Assembly (NCBI RefSeq): GCF_000270305.1
Contig: NC_015737.1
Coordinates: 1,984,501 to 2,048,500 of the forward strand
DNA: 64,000 nucleotides
From: Clostridium sp. SY8519
GTDB taxonomy: Bacteria; Bacillota; Clostridia; Lachnospirales; Lachnospiraceae
Reading direction: 5' to 3'
Shown: one piece after another, positions 62,773-64,000 of the stretch
Layout of the letters: each line of letters starts with the position of its first letter
Numbering within the stretch: the stretch's first letter is position 1
Notes under the pieces: model-generated
Told to the model about the DNA's origin: nothing
Seen by the model: the letters and a program-made list of their open reading frames with translations, nothing else
The model's database searches: none
Translations under genes and position numbers: made by a program

Positions 62773-63813
62773 ATGAAACTTGGCATCATCGGATCAGGGG
62801 CAATTATCACGGATGCACTGGAAGCGGCAGGAGAAGTGCCGGAAATAGAAAAAAGAGCCATTTTTGCCAGACCCCACAGTCGGGAAAAGGCGGAGGCGCT
62901 TCAGCATACCTATGGAATTGGACAGGTGTACACAGATTACGAACAGCTGCTTCAGGAAAGCGGCGCGGATACCGTTTATATCGGGCTGATCAACAGCGTC
63001 CACTATGAATACGCGAAAACAGCGCTGCTTCATGGAAAACACGTGATTCTGGAAAAACCCTTCACGGGATCCGCCGATGAAACAGAGGATCTGATTGCTC
63101 TGGCGGAAAAACAGGGACTGTTTTTATTTGAAGCAATGACGGTATGGCACAGCCAGGTGTTCTGGAAGATGCGGGAGCTTCTGCCGCAGCTGGGATCCCT
63201 GAAGCTGATCAGCTGCAATTTTTCCCAGTATTCCAGCCGCTATGACCGCTATCTGCAGGGAGAGGTGACACCGGCCTTTGATCCGAACCGTACCGGCGGG
63301 GCGATGAATGATATCAATATCTACAACCTGGCCCTGACGGTGGGGCTGACCGAAGGCCTGACACCGGACGGGGAAGAGACAGAACTGCCGAAAACTGCAG
63401 TATATCAGGCAAATCACGGCTTTAACGGCGTGGATACTTCCGGGGCTCTGATGCTTGGGTATCAGAAGCCGGGACAGGAATTTTCGGCGGTGCTGCTCGG
63501 CGCCAAGGATTCCGACAGCCCTTCCTATGCTCTGGTGCAGGGAGAAGCGGGCTGGATGCGGATGGAGGGAAAACCCAACCAGATGCCGGGGCTGCGCTGG
63601 CAGCTGCGGGGAGAGAAGGGGGAAGCCAATTCCTTTTTCCCGAAACCGCAAAAAAACCGGATGGTACAGGAGTTTCTGGATTTCGCGCGGATCATCCGGG
63701 AAGGGGATTCAGAGGCGATGAAAGCCTATCTTCGTCTCACGCGCCAGACGATGAGAATCATGGATCGGATTCGTCCCCAGATTTATGCCGGAGATTTCAG
63801 CGATAAACTGTAA
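62773..63813 (+). CDS. Gfo/Idh/MocA-family oxidoreductase
   Basis: The 346-residue protein has the Rossmann start KLGIIGSGAIITDALEA and the conserved EKPFTGSADETEDLI segment (EKP catalytic Lys near residue 95). These enzymes oxidise or epimerise sugars and polyols with NAD(P). The ATG follows GAAAGG; substrate unknown. It is divergent from the flavin reductase. Confidence 0.92.
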   Translation: MKLGIIGSGAIITDALEAAGEVPEIEKRAIFARPHSREKAEALQHTYGIGQVYTDYEQLLQESGADTVYIGLINSVHYEYAKTALLHGKHVILEKPFTGSADETEDLIALAEKQGLFLFEAMTVWHSQVFWKMRELLPQLGSLKLISCNFSQYSSRYDRYLQGEVTPAFDPNRTGGAMNDINIYNLALTVGLTEGLTPDGEETELPKTAVYQANHGFNGVDTSGALMLGYQKPGQEFSAVLLGAKDSDSPSYALVQGEAGWMRMEGKPNQMPGLRWQLRGEKGEANSFFPKPQKNRMVQEFLDFARIIREGDSEAMKAYLRLTRQTMRIMDRIRPQIYAGDFSDKL

Positions 63814-63835
63814 GGGGACGGAAATCTGCGGCAGG

Positions 63836-64000
63836 CTACAGGTCGGCCAGCAGACCCCGCAGCCCCTTTTCCCGGTATATCTTTTTATAGGTCCGAAGTT
63901 CCTCCTGGATCAGCGTGTCTATGGTCCGCATGCCGATCAGTTCCACCGGAGCCCGGTCATCCGTCAGGATTCTGTCTCCGGCCTGTACGGCAGTGAGCCG
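63836..64000 (-). CDS. Spermidine-synthase-like membrane protein, C-terminal end
   Basis: On the minus strand the window ends inside a frame whose last 54 residues include VQAGDRILTDDRAPVELIGM and EELRTYKKIYREKGL, as in MFS/spermidine-synthase-like proteins. The start and most of the domains lie outside the window. Confidence 0.65.
   Translation of the reverse strand, partial: RLTAVQAGDRILTDDRAPVELIGMRTIDTLIQEELRTYKKIYREKGLRGLLADL

Overview
The window looks like a chromosome segment of a Gram-positive, low-to-moderate GC anaerobe of the Clostridia, most likely a gut Lachnospiraceae relative. The signs are AGGAGG ribosome sites before almost every gene, sortase-anchored pili, Rrf2-type redox regulators, a bile-salt-hydrolase-type enzyme and many defence genes. 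The genus cannot be told from sequence alone.

Positions 1-38,100 are an accessory island. It opens inside a type 1 BREX phage-defence operon: tail of pglX, then a Fic enzyme and a very large membrane P-loop NTPase of the YobI type, then pglZ and brxL. Directly behind sit a DUF4297/Cap4-type nuclease overlapping an SMC/Rad50-like ATPase (a two-gene relative of Lamassu/ABC-3C systems), a nucleoside-deoxyribosyltransferase-like protein with a macrodomain, a NADAR gene broken by an internal deletion, a small DUF6508-like protein, an Mrr-type restriction enzyme and a 49-residue DUF6361 remnant. A second block (16.5-20.4 kb) holds a SnoaL-like protein, an Rrf2 regulator with two matching operators, a flavin/ferredoxin fusion, a zinc-type macrodomain and a SirTM sirtuin: an ADP-ribosylation cassette lacking its usual lipoyl-carrier partner. 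From 20.4 to 29.7 kb two serine-recombinase tails in the same orientation bracket mobile wreckage (acyl-CoA dehydrogenase fragment, an IS3 element with a nonsense codon, a beheaded SMC gene) and a second defence group (HTH regulator, Eco57I-like protein without catalytic motif, DUF262/HNH, AIPR). A chimeric recombinase/IS256 transposase ORF closes it.

From 30 to 38 kb come small redox and regulatory genes (ACT protein, flavodoxin, nitroreductase-Rrf2-oxidoreductase with a perfect operator palindrome, azlCD with a divergent HTH-cupin regulator), then a scar zone of a frameshifted repeat surface protein and four gene stubs around a third macrodomain gene.

From 39 kb the content becomes more ordinary and GC richer: a sortase C pilus operon (adhesin, major pilin, sortase, minor pilin), a lipoprotein, an AIM24-like protein, a PanF-type sodium symporter with its YhdT partner, several membrane proteins, a MalT-like LuxR regulator, an aquaporin, a VOC protein, a YczE-type membrane protein, a bile salt hydrolase/penicillin V acylase, a BaiCD/BaiH-like flavin reductase, a Gfo/Idh/MocA dehydrogenase and the tail of a spermidine-synthase-like gene. 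Many of these units are separated by clear hairpin terminators. No tRNA, rRNA or CRISPR array was found.
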